From Spirochaetota bacterium (GTDB lineage Bacteria > Spirochaetota > UBA4802 > UBA5550), in NCBI GenBank assembly GCA_024276015.1, contig JAJRXZ010000018.1, forward strand, positions 1-44,914: a DNA stretch of 44,914 nt. The letters run 5' to 3'. The position numbers and the translations under genes are program-made. This document shows, one piece after another, positions 1 to 9,147 of the stretch; the stretch's first letter is position 1, and every line of letters starts with the position of its first letter. Under the pieces are notes generated by a model. The model had not been told where the DNA came from. It did not search any database and saw only the letters and a list, made by a program, of their open reading frames with translations.

Positions 1-1
1 A

Positions 2-418
2 GGAAAGATCAGAGATGAAATAATTAAATTATCGACCCCCAAAAACAGAGGTCCATTAAAAGACAAGGAGAAAAACAGCGAAAATGAACTCTATTTCAAA
101 GAGTTTAAACCGATTTATTTTGACTATAATTCAGCAAGGTTAAAACCGGACTACATACCCTATATATATGCAATTGTTAACTATTTGAGAGAAAATAAAC
201 ATATACGTATCAGAATCTCGGGTCATGCGGGAATAAGAGGCAATTGCAGAATAAATGAAAAGATCAGTTATAAAAGGGCAAAGAGAGTTCGCGATTATAT
301 CCTTTCCTTCGGTATTAATAGAGATAGAATCCGGATCATAGGATATGGAAATAAATATCCGGCTGATGAAAAGTTTAACGAATTAAACAGGCGGGTTGAG
401 TTTGAAGTTATTGAATAA
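2..418 (+). CDS. OmpA-family C-terminal domain protein (5' end outside window)
   Basis: The reading frame is open from the first bases of the window to TAA at 416-418, so this is the C-terminal 138 residues of a longer protein. It reads as an OmpA-like peptidoglycan-binding domain (PF00691): a strand and helix with IYFDYNSARLKPDY, then ISGHAG, then the helix NEKISYKRAKRVRDYI and the closing strand RIRIIGYGNKYP followed by NRRVEFEVIE. Family knowledge says this fold binds the diaminopimelate of peptidoglycan and anchors outer-membrane proteins or lipoproteins to the wall. The usual Asp after GH (GHTD) is replaced here by Ala (GHAG), which is unusual for a DAP-binding loop. The N-terminal part, which would tell porin from lipoprotein, is not visible. 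Confidence 0.85.
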   Translation, partial: GKIRDEIIKLSTPKNRGPLKDKEKNSENELYFKEFKPIYFDYNSARLKPDYIPYIYAIVNYLRENKHIRIRISGHAGIRGNCRINEKISYKRAKRVRDYILSFGINRDRIRIIGYGNKYPADEKFNELNRRVEFEVIE

Positions 419-470
419 ATGTGATAATATTTTGGGATAAAGAAAAAAGTGTGTAAAAAAGAAAAAGTTA

Positions 471-499
471 TTGACATTATTTAAGAAATTTATTAAATT
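471..499 (+). promoter_or_regulatory. Probable sigma-70-type promoter for the hesB-like gene
   Basis: TTGACA at 471-476 is a perfect -35 consensus. A 17-base spacer leads to TAAATT at 494-499, a 4/6 match to the -10. The start codon at 531 lies about 25 bases past the expected start point, with GGAG at 520-523 as ribosome binding site. No other gene follows on this strand, so the hesB-like gene appears to be monocistronic. Confidence 0.6.
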
Positions 500-530
500 C
501 TAATAAAGTGTTGGATTATGGAGATCAATT

Positions 531-842
531 ATGAGTATAAATATTACTGACAACGCGAAAGTGAAATTGAAAGAAGTAATGGAGCAGTCGCAGTACAAAA
601 ATCCTGCTCTGAGAATAGTCTTTAACGGTTTCGGATGAGGCGGCCCCAAGTTGGGTATGGCTCTGGACGAGCTGAATAAAAAACAGCATAAATATTTTAC
701 TGAAAATGATATTGATGTTATTATAGATGAAAGACTCGATACATACTACGGTCTCCCCTCTGAATTGACAGTAGATTATATAAATACCGAATACGGTTCG
801 GGATTTGTCATCAATCAGGGCGCGGGTTCCGGTTCCTGTTAA
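531..842 (+). CDS. HesB/IscA-like selenoprotein with in-frame UGA (Sec36)
   Basis: Read through the TGA at 636-638, the frame runs from ATG 531 to TAA 840-842 and gives a 103-residue HesB/IscA-like (A-type iron-sulfur carrier) protein. The sequence around the UGA is FNGFG-U-GGPKLGMALDEL. HesB-like relatives have Cys or Sec at this place (GFGCGGP-type), and HesB-like proteins are a recognised bacterial selenoprotein family. The C-terminus GAGSGSC keeps one of the cysteines of the canonical CGCG tail. Without readthrough the gene would be a 35-residue fragment followed by an open frame that has no ribosome binding site. A SECIS-like hairpin lies 25 bases after the UGA. The last 32 bases overlap the convergent sulfatase gene. 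The exact role (cluster carrier or redox protein) cannot be read from sequence. Confidence 0.85.
658..674 (+). promoter_or_regulatory. Bacterial SECIS-like hairpin in the hesB-like gene
   Basis: Six pairs (658-663 with 669-674, sequence UGGCUC/GAGCUG, the outer two G-U wobbles) close a five-base loop UGGAC at 664-668. The loop starts 25 bases after the UGA and carries the GG expected for SelB recognition. Spacing and loop fit the bacterial SECIS model (apical loop roughly 16-37 bases downstream). This is a hand fold without energy calculation. Confidence 0.65.
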
Positions 843-2880
843 GAATTATTTTAAAATATTGAGATCTATATAACTTTGCCTTTTTAATGTATTTTCTGAA
901 TACCTTTAGAAGGCTACTGTTATCGGCAGCAATATTTATTTTTTCATGAGGATCATTCTGCAGGTTGTAAAGTTCTTCATACCCGTCTCCTGTTCTGATG
1001 ATATATTTCCATTTCTCATCTCTTATGCCCCAGTATTGATCTTTCCATGTTGTATGCAGAAGAGCAAGTTGTTCCGGATGAGAAGAGAATATGGGGACTC
1101 CTTCCTGTTCCAGGGAACCTTTTATTGACAGAAGGTCCAGTATTGTAGGCAGAATATCAATATGGCGCGTTATACCGTAAAAGCGGACAGGTTCCTTAAA
1201 AAATTTTTTATTATATATTAAAAAAGGGACATGTACGTTCTCTTCATAAATAAATTTTCTGTGGGTAAAATTCCTTTTATGCTGGTAAAAGGCTTCCCCG
1301 TGATCGGCAAAGAGAAAGAAAAGAGTATTATCCAGGAGACCTTCTTTCTCAAGTTCTTCAACCAGCATACCCAGAGCAAAATCTGAATAGTAGAGCGAAT
1401 TAAGATATTGGAGCCATATTTTTTTCTTTGCGCCTGTGCCCGGAGGAATTCTGCCTGTAATGGCAAAACTTTTATCCGGTATTGCATAAGGGTGATGAGG
1501 ACTTACCGGAAAATATGCAAGAAAGAAGGGTTTGCTTCTGTCTTTTTTAACAAAGTCAATTGAAGGCTGGATCATTGCTCTTTCATCAACGCCATAACCG
1601 ACCTTTTTGTTAAAGGGGGGGATATTTTTCAGATCATCAAATTCGATGATCCTGTCAAATTTTCTGTTTTTCAAAAATCTCCTCTGACCCACATAGCCAA
1701 GCCCGCCCGAATGGATAAGGCATGTTCTGTAACCCTTTTCTTTCAATATTTCAGGAAGAGTTTTTAAATTTATTTCAGGATATTTCCGGATTACAAGATT
1801 GTCGGTATGAAGTTCGTAGGAGGAAGTAAAAACCGAAAACATTGTATTTGCGGAAAGAGGGAAGTTGGCGTAATGATTCATTGCAATAAAACTGTTTTGA
1901 GCCATCTTCCTCCATGTTGGAGTTACATATTTTTCATTAATTTTGATTCTCAGATAATCAAAGGTGGTTGACTCAAAAAAGTAGAGAATAATGTTGTATC
2001 TTTTGCCCCGCGGGATGTAGTTTAAGCGTGAATACCTTTTCTTTGAGACTAACGATCCGGTGTCAAATTTAAATGAAAATTTATCTTTCCCTTTTTCATG
2101 TGCATCTGTTATGGCTGACGGGGCTCTCTTTGAAGTATCTTCTATGACAGAACTGAAGGGATTGTAGGAAAATTCATTAAGGAGTGATACTATTTTTTTC
2201 TCGGAAATATGAGGGTGTTTTTTTGCAAGTTTTTCAATCAAAAATGCAGTTGGTTCTGACAAAGAATGAAAAGATATGAGTAATAAGAATACAAGAGGTG
2301 TGTAAAAGATCGTTAAATAGGGGGATAACGATCTTATGTAGGGCATTCTTTTTATTGCTTCTGCAAAGGTTTTATAGATGAATCTTAATGAAAATGGAAG
2401 TAGGAGAGGAATTATCAGAGCCATTTTAATGTAAAATTCAGATGATGCACCTGCGCCGGCGTATGTTAAAAGTTCATACCAGCCGGTTGATATCTCTCCT
2501 TCAATATATTTGAAATGAAAAGTCGTCTCGTAAACCTTGAAAAATTCAATTGAAGATGATATGATAAAAAACAGTATTATCAGTATTAAAGATAGGAATC
2601 CATACAGAGCCTTGGGGGATCTGCATAGGATCATCATTATTACAAAGGTCATTGAGAATAGTGCCATGAGGATGCTAAGATCAAAGTGTATGGAGATAGA
2701 AATGTAATCTGAGAAGAAAAATTTGTCCAGATTGGTATAAATTGTTTTAATTAGATCGTAGACTTCAATTCTGTACGCGGCAAAAAAGCCTGCAATCAAT
2801 AGAGAAGAGAATGTAAATGATCCGGCAATGCTCAGATAATTTCTGTAAAACGCGTTAAAGATATTTCTTACTATTTTCAT
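811..2880 (-). CDS. Membrane-anchored sulfatase / LtaS-like phosphotransferase
   Basis: The 689-residue protein has five predicted membrane segments in its first 205 residues (about 13-35, 62-86, 92-113, 150-168, 187-206). A linker and a C-terminal alkaline-phosphatase-superfamily domain follow. The domain opens with YNIILYFFESTT near residue 295-306, where the last Thr region would supply the catalytic nucleophile. It continues with the metal-binding FLFADHGE and the later HIDILPTILDLL typical of sulfatases. The layout of five helices plus an extracytoplasmic sulfatase domain matches LtaS and phosphoethanolamine or phosphoglycerol transferases. The likely role is therefore decoration of envelope lipids or glycans, but true sulfatase activity is possible. 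No Cys-type sulfatase formylglycine motif is seen. The gene ends with TGA at 811-813 inside the hesB-like gene. Confidence 0.8.
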   Translation of the reverse strand: MKIVRNIFNAFYRNYLSIAGSFTFSSLLIAGFFAAYRIEVYDLIKTIYTNLDKFFFSDYISISIHFDLSILMALFSMTFVIMMILCRSPKALYGFLSLILIILFFIISSSIEFFKVYETTFHFKYIEGEISTGWYELLTYAGAGASSEFYIKMALIIPLLLPFSLRFIYKTFAEAIKRMPYIRSLSPYLTIFYTPLVFLLLISFHSLSEPTAFLIEKLAKKHPHISEKKIVSLLNEFSYNPFSSVIEDTSKRAPSAITDAHEKGKDKFSFKFDTGSLVSKKRYSRLNYIPRGKRYNIILYFFESTTFDYLRIKINEKYVTPTWRKMAQNSFIAMNHYANFPLSANTMFSVFTSSYELHTDNLVIRKYPEINLKTLPEILKEKGYRTCLIHSGGLGYVGQRRFLKNRKFDRIIEFDDLKNIPPFNKKVGYGVDERAMIQPSIDFVKKDRSKPFFLAYFPVSPHHPYAIPDKSFAITGRIPPGTGAKKKIWLQYLNSLYYSDFALGMLVEELEKEGLLDNTLFFLFADHGEAFYQHKRNFTHRKFIYEENVHVPFLIYNKKFFKEPVRFYGITRHIDILPTILDLLSIKGSLEQEGVPIFSSHPEQLALLHTTWKDQYWGIRDEKWKYIIRTGDGYEELYNLQNDPHEKINIAADNSSLLKVFRKYIKKAKLYRSQYFKIILNRNRNPRPD

Positions 2881-3001
2881 GAATATTATGCTGCGTCAGA
2901 GTATTCTTATTGAAGAACTTTTCTCTTCTAAATTGTATTTCAGCAAAGTATAAATATGTTCAATTGAGGTCAAGCAGATTGTATTCAATTGAGTTTAAAA
3001 G

Positions 3002-3916
3002 TTATTTAAATGCATAAATGACCATTGAACTTGTTGCTGCAAAATTACCTGCATGTAATTTACTCAGATAATGATACAATGTGATCTTTAACCAGATTTT
3101 ATAATCTGACGGTGAGTTTATAAGATACCTTGATTTTTTTAGTTTCGGCATAAGACCGAATTCAACGGGATGGAAAACTTTTATCCTGCTGAAACCGGAT
3201 TCCTCAAGCAGCAGGATCAGGTTTCTCTTAGAGAAGTATGAAAGATGCCCCGGCATATAGTAAGCATACCTGTCTTTAAGAAGCTGTGCCTGCATACCTT
3301 CCATATTTGCAGTCTGTATGACAAGGAGCCCCTCTTTTTCAAGGAGGTTATAGCATTTTTTAATTGACGATAGAGGATCAGGGAGGTGTTCAATTAATTC
3401 TATCATTGTAATAACTGAAAAAAATTCATCTTTAAAGGGATGGTCATCCAGCGTGCCGATATGAATTCTATCACCATGATTTTTTTTTGAATAATTTCCG
3501 GCATAGGGCGACAACTCGATCCCGTAAGTTGAAAAATACTTATAAGCTCTGTCAAGCAATCCGCCGAATGAGGAACCGATATCGAGAAAATTTCCCTTAT
3601 CCTTATATTTTTTTATAAATTCAATTCTTTTCTCCCATACAAAGTTTGAGTATTCGCTGATTTTTCGTTCGTCATGGTAGGAGTAGTTTTTGTTTCCGGA
3701 ATAGTAATCCCGATCATAAAAGCTGTTGATCATCCTGTTATTGAATATGGGATTCATAAAAATAAATCCGCAATTTTTGCACTTGTCGACTTTAAAGGGA
3801 AGTTTATATCTTTCAATAATATAAAGTTTGGATATTTGTTTTGACCTGCACAGAGGACACAAAAGAATGAAGGCATTGTAGATGGTTCTGTCGCTGAACC
3901 TGTCATTGCTGGGCAT
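3002..3916 (-). CDS. Class I SAM-dependent methyltransferase with N-terminal zinc ribbon
   Basis: This is a 304-residue protein. Residues about 19-50 hold two CxxC pairs (CPLC and CKNC) that look like a zinc ribbon, followed by GFIFMNP. The class I methyltransferase core starts at FLDIGSSFGGLLDRA (SAM-binding motif I). It continues with YGIELSPYA and ITMIELIEHLPDP (motif with acidic and HLP residues), as in the Methyltransf_23 family. Such proteins with this ribbon often sit in surface-glycan or O-antigen clusters and methylate sugars, but the substrate is not visible here. The neighbour is the membrane sulfatase, 121 bases downstream, which weakly supports an envelope role. Two copies of TTCAATTGAG (2959 and 2984) lie in the gap between the two genes. 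Confidence 0.8.
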   Translation of the reverse strand: MPSNDRFSDRTIYNAFILLCPLCRSKQISKLYIIERYKLPFKVDKCKNCGFIFMNPIFNNRMINSFYDRDYYSGNKNYSYHDERKISEYSNFVWEKRIEFIKKYKDKGNFLDIGSSFGGLLDRAYKYFSTYGIELSPYAGNYSKKNHGDRIHIGTLDDHPFKDEFFSVITMIELIEHLPDPLSSIKKCYNLLEKEGLLVIQTANMEGMQAQLLKDRYAYYMPGHLSYFSKRNLILLLEESGFSRIKVFHPVEFGLMPKLKKSRYLINSPSDYKIWLKITLYHYLSKLHAGNFAATSSMVIYAFK

Positions 3917-3982
3917 CTGGCAAACCGGTATGTGAGGCTGTTAAGAAATTATTGATTGCCTTAACAGCCTGTTGTAAGTTTA

Positions 3983-5140
3983 TTAATATTCGTTTATCAC
4001 ATTATTAGAAATAACAAGCCTCATAATTTCTGAGGTGCCTTCGTAAATTTCAGTAATTCTTGCATCCCTGTATAACCGCTCAACAGGGTATTCCCTTGTA
4101 TATCCGTAACCGCCAAAGATCTGTATGGCTTTGTGAGCAGCATGGTGAGACGCTTCTGATGCAAAGAGTTTAGCCATTGCGGCATTTTTGGAATACTTTC
4201 TTCTTTCGCCGGTTCCCATAAGAGCCGCGCCTTTATAAGTAAGAAGCCTTGCGGCTTCAATTTCAGTAGCCATATCGGCGATCATCCATTGAATTGCCTG
4301 AAAGCTTGAAATAGGTTTTTTGAATTGAATCCTCTCTTTTGAGTAGATCACAGCTTCATCGAGCGCAGCCTGGGCAATGCCGAGAGCCTGAGCCGCAATT
4401 CCGATCCGGCCGCCGTCCAGCGTGTGCATGGCTATCTTAAATCCCTCTCCCGGTTTTCCGAGAATATTTTCTTCGGGAATTTCACAATTGTCAAAAATAA
4501 GCTCCGTTGTAGAAGAGGCGTTTATACCCAGTTTTTCTTCTGTTTTACCTACAGAGAATCCGGGTGTGCCCTTTTCAATAATGAAAAAACTGAGTCCCTT
4601 ATGACCGGCTCCTTTTTCCGTCACTGCCGTAACAACGGCAACATGGGCAACCCCGCCGTTTGTTATAAAATTTTTTGTTCCGTTAAGGACCCATTTGCCG
4701 TTTTTTAGTTCTGCCGTTGTAGTTGTACCGGCAGCGTCGGATCCTGCACCCGATTCAGTGATCCCAAAACAGCCGATCCATTCTCCGGTAGTCAGTTTTG
4801 AGAGATATTTATTCTTCTGTTCTTCCGTTCCAAAATAGTAGATGGGAGATAAACATAATGAGTTATGCGCCGAAACTATCACTCCTGTTGATGCGCATCC
4901 TCTGGAGAGTTCTTCTACAATAATTGCATAGCTGACATAGTCCATTTCCGATCCGTTATACTTTTCAGGATATACAACTCCCATCATTCCCATTTCCCCG
5001 AGCATCTTTATATTTTCCCAAGGGAATTCATGGGTTTTGTCATATTCTGCAGCTTTCGGTTTAAGATATTTTTCAGCAAATCTCCTGCAGTTCTCTTTAA
5101 CCATCTGTTGTTCATCAGTTAAATTGAAATCCATAGCCAC
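3983..5140 (-). CDS. Acyl-CoA dehydrogenase (short-chain / butyryl-CoA type)
   Basis: At 385 residues the protein has the normal length for a soluble FAD acyl-CoA dehydrogenase. The signatures are in order: GCFGITESGAGSDAAG (flavin and substrate contacts), WVLNGTKNFITNG, ALGIAQAALDEA, QIFGGYGYTREYPVERLYRDARI, and the catalytic base Glu367 in YEGTSEIMR. Position 367 matches the catalytic glutamate of the short- and medium-chain enzymes. It oxidises acyl-CoA to trans-2-enoyl-CoA in the cytoplasm, or works in reverse as a butyryl-CoA dehydrogenase with electron-transfer flavoprotein. No etfAB, crotonase or thiolase gene is adjacent, so direction and partner are unknown. The gene appears monocistronic, with the promoter at 5175-5202 and ribosome site AAGGTGG just before the ATG. 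Confidence 0.93.
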   Translation of the reverse strand: MAMDFNLTDEQQMVKENCRRFAEKYLKPKAAEYDKTHEFPWENIKMLGEMGMMGVVYPEKYNGSEMDYVSYAIIVEELSRGCASTGVIVSAHNSLCLSPIYYFGTEEQKNKYLSKLTTGEWIGCFGITESGAGSDAAGTTTTAELKNGKWVLNGTKNFITNGGVAHVAVVTAVTEKGAGHKGLSFFIIEKGTPGFSVGKTEEKLGINASSTTELIFDNCEIPEENILGKPGEGFKIAMHTLDGGRIGIAAQALGIAQAALDEAVIYSKERIQFKKPISSFQAIQWMIADMATEIEAARLLTYKGAALMGTGERRKYSKNAAMAKLFASEASHHAAHKAIQIFGGYGYTREYPVERLYRDARITEIYEGTSEIMRLVISNNVINEY

Positions 5141-5174
5141 CTTTTCTTATTATGAATAAGTTATATTGAGCCAT

Positions 5175-5202
5175 ATATTATTTTACATGTTCTTAATGTC
5201 AA
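5175..5202 (-). promoter_or_regulatory. Promoter of the acyl-CoA dehydrogenase gene
   Basis: On the minus strand a perfect TTGACA (-35, 5202-5197) is followed after 16 bases by TAATAT (-10, 5180-5175). The expected transcription start is about 28 bases before the ATG at 5140. Confidence 0.6.
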
Positions 5203-5303
5203 CAATTACTTTTAGGAATTTTATTTGTATCATTAATATTTGTCTTGAAATTTTACGGCTCATTGGAAGAAATCGTTTTATATATTCATTCAGGACTTGA
5301 AAT

Positions 5304-6383
5304 ATGAGAGTAAACCGTATCGTTATTTTGCTGATTTTTTCAACGATCCTATCATGCGGTCAGTGGAAGGTCAGTTCGTTAAAATCGAAGCAGTTTTCAT
5401 TTATAAAGAACGGCGCTAAGCCGGGTAATGTTAAAATAAATATTGACGAGTATGCTCTGGAAAATCTCTCCTTCAATGTTGGGATTTTCTATGATAATGT
5501 CTGCATTTCGGATAATCTGTTAAAGCGGGTTCAGATCTTAAACCCTGACGGAGATGTAAAGTTAATTATCGGCTCCGTTCATGACATAGACGCTGAAAAA
5601 ATTAAAGCGGTAAACTTTAATTTTAATACGATCGGGTCCTTTGTTATGGATATGGACGACAATATATATATTCAGAACAGATTTCCTCAATCTCAAAATA
5701 GCATAAAAAAGAATGCCGGTGGAAAGGATAGTGAGGAGATAAACTTCTCTCCTTCTTATATACTGGTCTTTAACAGTAAAGGCGAACTTCAATATACACT
5801 GGGACAGAGAGGGACTCCGGATATTCCTTTCTACTATATTGAAAGGCTTAATGTTGACGAAAGAGGCAGACTCTTTGTAATATCCAGATCTTTTAATACA
5901 TGGAGCGTTTTCCGTTTCGATAACAGAAAGAGAGATTTTTATATTGATCTTGGAAAAATTGAGTTTCAGGAACAGGAAGGGAAAGATATTTTTAAAGGTA
6001 GAATTGAAAATGTTAAAATGTACCGGAGCGGTGAGAAGTTATTGATCTCAGTGGCATATTACCATGGATTGAGGTTGAAGTACAGAAAAGTCTATGAGTA
6101 TTCAATCACTCGTAAAAAAATTTCCAGAGTTATTGTGAATATCCCGGATCCGAGAAATGTTCTGTTCAATATTGTTGACGATAAGCTTATATACTTCTGG
6201 GATATTGATGAAAAAGAAATAAAGTTTATGATATGCAGCATGGAAGGGAATATTATTAATAATATCTATCTCAATATAAATAATAAGAAGACATATTACT
6301 CAAAAATTATTTCCGATGAGTCGGGTGAAATATATTCATACCACGTAACAAAGGACGGGATCAAAATACTGGAATGGGAGTAG
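5304..6383 (+). CDS. Lipoprotein, probable beta-propeller fold
   Basis: This is a 359-residue protein with a lipoprotein signal peptide: a basic start MRVNR, a hydrophobic stretch, then the lipobox ILSC with Cys18 as the lipid-modified residue. The rest is rich in strands with recurring units such as VFNSKGELQYTLGQRGTPD and LNVDERGRLFVISR. These resemble the NHL or six-bladed propeller repeats seen in spirochaete envelope lipoproteins. No enzyme motif is visible. The protein probably sits on the periplasmic side of a membrane. The stop is 4 bases before the TTG start of nnr, so the two are co-transcribed, though no functional link is obvious. Confidence 0.65.
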   Translation: MRVNRIVILLIFSTILSCGQWKVSSLKSKQFSFIKNGAKPGNVKINIDEYALENLSFNVGIFYDNVCISDNLLKRVQILNPDGDVKLIIGSVHDIDAEKIKAVNFNFNTIGSFVMDMDDNIYIQNRFPQSQNSIKKNAGGKDSEEINFSPSYILVFNSKGELQYTLGQRGTPDIPFYYIERLNVDERGRLFVISRSFNTWSVFRFDNRKRDFYIDLGKIEFQEQEGKDIFKGRIENVKMYRSGEKLLISVAYYHGLRLKYRKVYEYSITRKKISRVIVNIPDPRNVLFNIVDDKLIYFWDIDEKEIKFMICSMEGNIINNIYLNINNKKTYYSKIISDESGEIYSYHVTKDGIKILEWE

Positions 6384-6387
6384 GCAG

Positions 6388-7962
6388 TTGAAAATTGTTA
6401 CAGCCCAACAGATGCAGGAAATTGACAGAATTACCATAAACGAGATGGGAATCCCCGGCGAAGCTCTGATGTACCAGGCCGGAAGATCCGTTTATGATTA
6501 TATTGTGTCTCTGTTTCCGGAGGTAAAGAATATTGTAATTTTTTCAGGTACAGGCAATAATGGCGGTGACGGATTTGTCACAGCATATCTTTTGAAGAAC
6601 CATGGGCATTCTGTAGAGCTTTACCTTATCGGAAATCATGCCGAATTAACTTCCGACGCAGAAATATATTATAGAGTATGCATAAATTCGGGTATTCGCG
6701 TACGTGAATTAACTGCATTTGAAAAAGATTATGAGATCGTGTTTGATAAATATGATCTTATTGTTGATGCAATGATCGGTACGGGTTTTAAAGGAGCGCC
6801 CCGAGGCATAATGCCTGAGATCATAAAGAGTATAAACAATTCGGCAGCGACGATCCTCTCTGTGGATATGCCCAGCGGTCTGCCCTCAGACGGTATTGCT
6901 CCTGCCGGTGAGGTTGTAAAAGCCCATTATACTGTTACGATTGGTCTGCCTAAAATATCTCTCGCTACTTACCCGGGGAAGCTCTATGCCGGGAAAGTGG
7001 AAGTTGCGGATATTGGGTTTCCATCGGAGCTGCTCAATTCTCAGGAAATAAAAGTAGAAACCATAGATCCCGATTTTATCAGAGAAAATGTGGAGATCAA
7101 AGAAGATGCGGATACGCATAAAGGCAGAAGGGGGCATCTTCTCTTAGTGGGAGGATTTGACGGCCTTGAAGGAGCAATAATTATGTCTGCAATGGCCGCT
7201 CTTGAGGTGGGAACCGGTTTAATATCCCTTATCACAACTGAAAATTCCAGAAATATTATTGCCGGAAAAATTCCCGAATTGATGACTCATCCGATTAATC
7301 TGAATTACAGAGACAGCGTTCTTAATCTCAATGATTATGACAATATAGAGGTTCAGATTGAAAATATTCTGGACAGTGCAGAATTTGACGCTATGATAAT
7401 CGGTCCCGGAATGGGACGATCCGATAAATCGTTTGAAATTTTTGATTGCATTATTAAAAGATTAAAGGATACGTCAATTGAGAAGGTTCTTATTGATGGA
7501 GACGGGCTTTTCTACCTTGCAGATTATGACAGGGAGATTTGCAGAAGTGATAAGATCGATTATATAATAACGCCTCATTTTAAAGAAGCCTCGAGAATAT
7601 TGAAAAAAGATGTTGCTGAAATAAAAACTGACAGGCTTAATTCTTCAATTGAGCTTGCCCGCTCCCTCGGCGCAGTTGCTGTTCTGAAGGGACCCGCCAC
7701 AATCGTTTCCCACGGAGATAATTCCTTCATAAATACAAGCGGGAACCCCTCCCTTGCAACGGGCGGTTCGGGCGATGTCCTTTCAGGTATTATAGGGTCT
7801 CTCATGCTGACCCATATCCCCACTCCTGCTGCGGCAGTAGCGGGCGTTTTTATTCACGGTCTTGCCGCCGATATTTACTGCAGAGAGAACAGATGTACGG
7901 GTATAAAAGCAACCGATATTATCGGCTGTATAAAGAAGGCAAAATACGAATCCGGGATTTAA
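6388..7962 (+). CDS. nnr: Bifunctional NAD(P)H-hydrate epimerase / ADP-dependent dehydratase
   Basis: This 524-residue fusion repairs hydrated NAD(P)H (NADHX). The N-terminal epimerase (YjeF_N, about 1-215) begins MKIVTAQQMQEID and has FSGTGNNGGDGF. The C-terminal dehydratase (ribokinase-like, about 230-520) has GRRGHLLLVGG, IIGPGMGR, LIDGDGLFYL, ITPHFKEASR, VLKGPATIV and the ATP-site ATGGSGDVLSG. Length and domain order match bacterial Nnr. The start is TTG at 6388, chosen because the conserved MKIVTAQ begins there and GGGAG at 6376-6380 is well placed. The gene overlaps nothing and lies directly downstream of the propeller lipoprotein. Confidence 0.95.
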   Translation: MKIVTAQQMQEIDRITINEMGIPGEALMYQAGRSVYDYIVSLFPEVKNIVIFSGTGNNGGDGFVTAYLLKNHGHSVELYLIGNHAELTSDAEIYYRVCINSGIRVRELTAFEKDYEIVFDKYDLIVDAMIGTGFKGAPRGIMPEIIKSINNSAATILSVDMPSGLPSDGIAPAGEVVKAHYTVTIGLPKISLATYPGKLYAGKVEVADIGFPSELLNSQEIKVETIDPDFIRENVEIKEDADTHKGRRGHLLLVGGFDGLEGAIIMSAMAALEVGTGLISLITTENSRNIIAGKIPELMTHPINLNYRDSVLNLNDYDNIEVQIENILDSAEFDAMIIGPGMGRSDKSFEIFDCIIKRLKDTSIEKVLIDGDGLFYLADYDREICRSDKIDYIITPHFKEASRILKKDVAEIKTDRLNSSIELARSLGAVAVLKGPATIVSHGDNSFINTSGNPSLATGGSGDVLSGIIGSLMLTHIPTPAAAVAGVFIHGLAADIYCRENRCTGIKATDIIGCIKKAKYESGI

Positions 7963-7983
7963 CCTGCCTGAAAGAATAATGGG

Positions 7984-9147
7984 TCAGTTATACTTTCCAA
8001 AAGCAAGAACGATAAATGCTCTTATCTCATGATTTCCTTTTGAGATCTCTCCAACCGGTTTGTCTCTTCTTTCCGCATCAATGCCGTATCCGTAATCGAG
8101 AAAAAGCGGTATGAGGTTTGCTATTTTCATAGTCATCGAAAGGGAGATGCTCCTGTAATATTCTCTTGAATAATCGGGAACTCCCGATACTCTGTTATTT
8201 CGAGGTATATAGAGGATGTTAAAACCGGGCTCAAATCTTGCCTGCCAGAAGGGCAAAGGGGTGCCGAATCTGATCTTGCCGATTGCGTATTTATTGTGAT
8301 AAAACTCGGCATAAAAGTATCCCGGAATTGCTGCATGGTCGGCGTTAAGGTATCCGATCTTTTCCGCATTATTTCTGTCAACATTGAACTGAATGGAACT
8401 TAGCAGATCCAGTTTTACATTAAAATCTCTTGCGCTATTATAGTAAGCGCCCATATCAAAATAGTATTTGTGAGTTACAAGATTGTCGGAGATGTGAGGA
8501 GTTTCCCCGTTCCGCATAGTCCTGTCCTGAAATGAATATCCTGCTCTGTATGAGTATTCATATCTGAATCTTGCCATAAAACCATGTTTAATAATTCCCA
8601 GATTTTTTTCATCGATATTCTTTATCAGAAGTTCTATGGCGGCCCTGTGTTCCCAGTGGGGATCGGGTTTCTCCATATTGGCATTATCTTCAGCGGTATA
8701 ATAGTGATAGTCGGGGCCGTAGAGCAGCCGTGAAGTAAATATTTTAGTCCAGTTATAATCAAAAAAGAGATATGATCCGATAAAAAAACCTTTTATCTCA
8801 TTTTTTGGATTGGAATAACCTTTGTAATAATCCGAATAGGCGCCGTACACGGAATGAGCCCATAGAGGCTTTATGCCTGCGTTATATTTTTCGCTGTGTC
8901 TGCCGAATTTTGTAAATACCGTGACTGTGGTAAGCCCCACTTCGTAATATAGATTTTTCCGGTTATCAAGATATTGCCGGAAACTTGCATAAACAATTGG
9001 AGAAAATTTGTTCGTCCCTTTGCTTATAGGGGTATCACCGCCTGCGGCGGTAATAAGCTTATATTCCCTTTTATATTTTCCATATACCTTATTTGTTGTT
9101 ATGAATAACATGCTTAATATAACAAATGAAATAATTTTTCTTTCCAA
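7984..9147 (-). CDS. Probable outer-membrane beta-barrel protein, unknown function
   Basis: The protein has 387 residues with a cleavable signal peptide (MERKIISFVILSMLFITT, then a likely cut after VYG). The rest is rich in aromatic residues and alternating polar and hydrophobic strands, such as YASFRQYLDNRKNLYYEVGL, HGFMARFRYEYSYRAGYSF and IRAFIVLAFGKYN at the C-terminus. These are features of an outer-membrane barrel. I do not recognise a family. The TTG start at 9147 is supported by an AAGAGGAAC ribosome site just upstream. It is convergent with nnr, 21 bases apart, and divergent from the TonB operon. That position could hint at a shared control region at 9148-9437, but no operator was identified. 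Confidence 0.6.
   Translation of the reverse strand: MERKIISFVILSMLFITTNKVYGKYKREYKLITAAGGDTPISKGTNKFSPIVYASFRQYLDNRKNLYYEVGLTTVTVFTKFGRHSEKYNAGIKPLWAHSVYGAYSDYYKGYSNPKNEIKGFFIGSYLFFDYNWTKIFTSRLLYGPDYHYYTAEDNANMEKPDPHWEHRAAIELLIKNIDEKNLGIIKHGFMARFRYEYSYRAGYSFQDRTMRNGETPHISDNLVTHKYYFDMGAYYNSARDFNVKLDLLSSIQFNVDRNNAEKIGYLNADHAAIPGYFYAEFYHNKYAIGKIRFGTPLPFWQARFEPGFNILYIPRNNRVSGVPDYSREYYRSISLSMTMKIANLIPLFLDYGYGIDAERRDKPVGEISKGNHEIRAFIVLAFGKYN

Noticed and set aside
651..842. A separate 63-residue gene starting at TTG 651
   Set aside because: It is the continuation of the hesB-like frame past the UGA and has no ribosome site of its own.
4021..4708. Several open frames opposite or overlapping the acyl-CoA dehydrogenase gene
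   Set aside because: They lie wholly in a well-supported gene and match no family.
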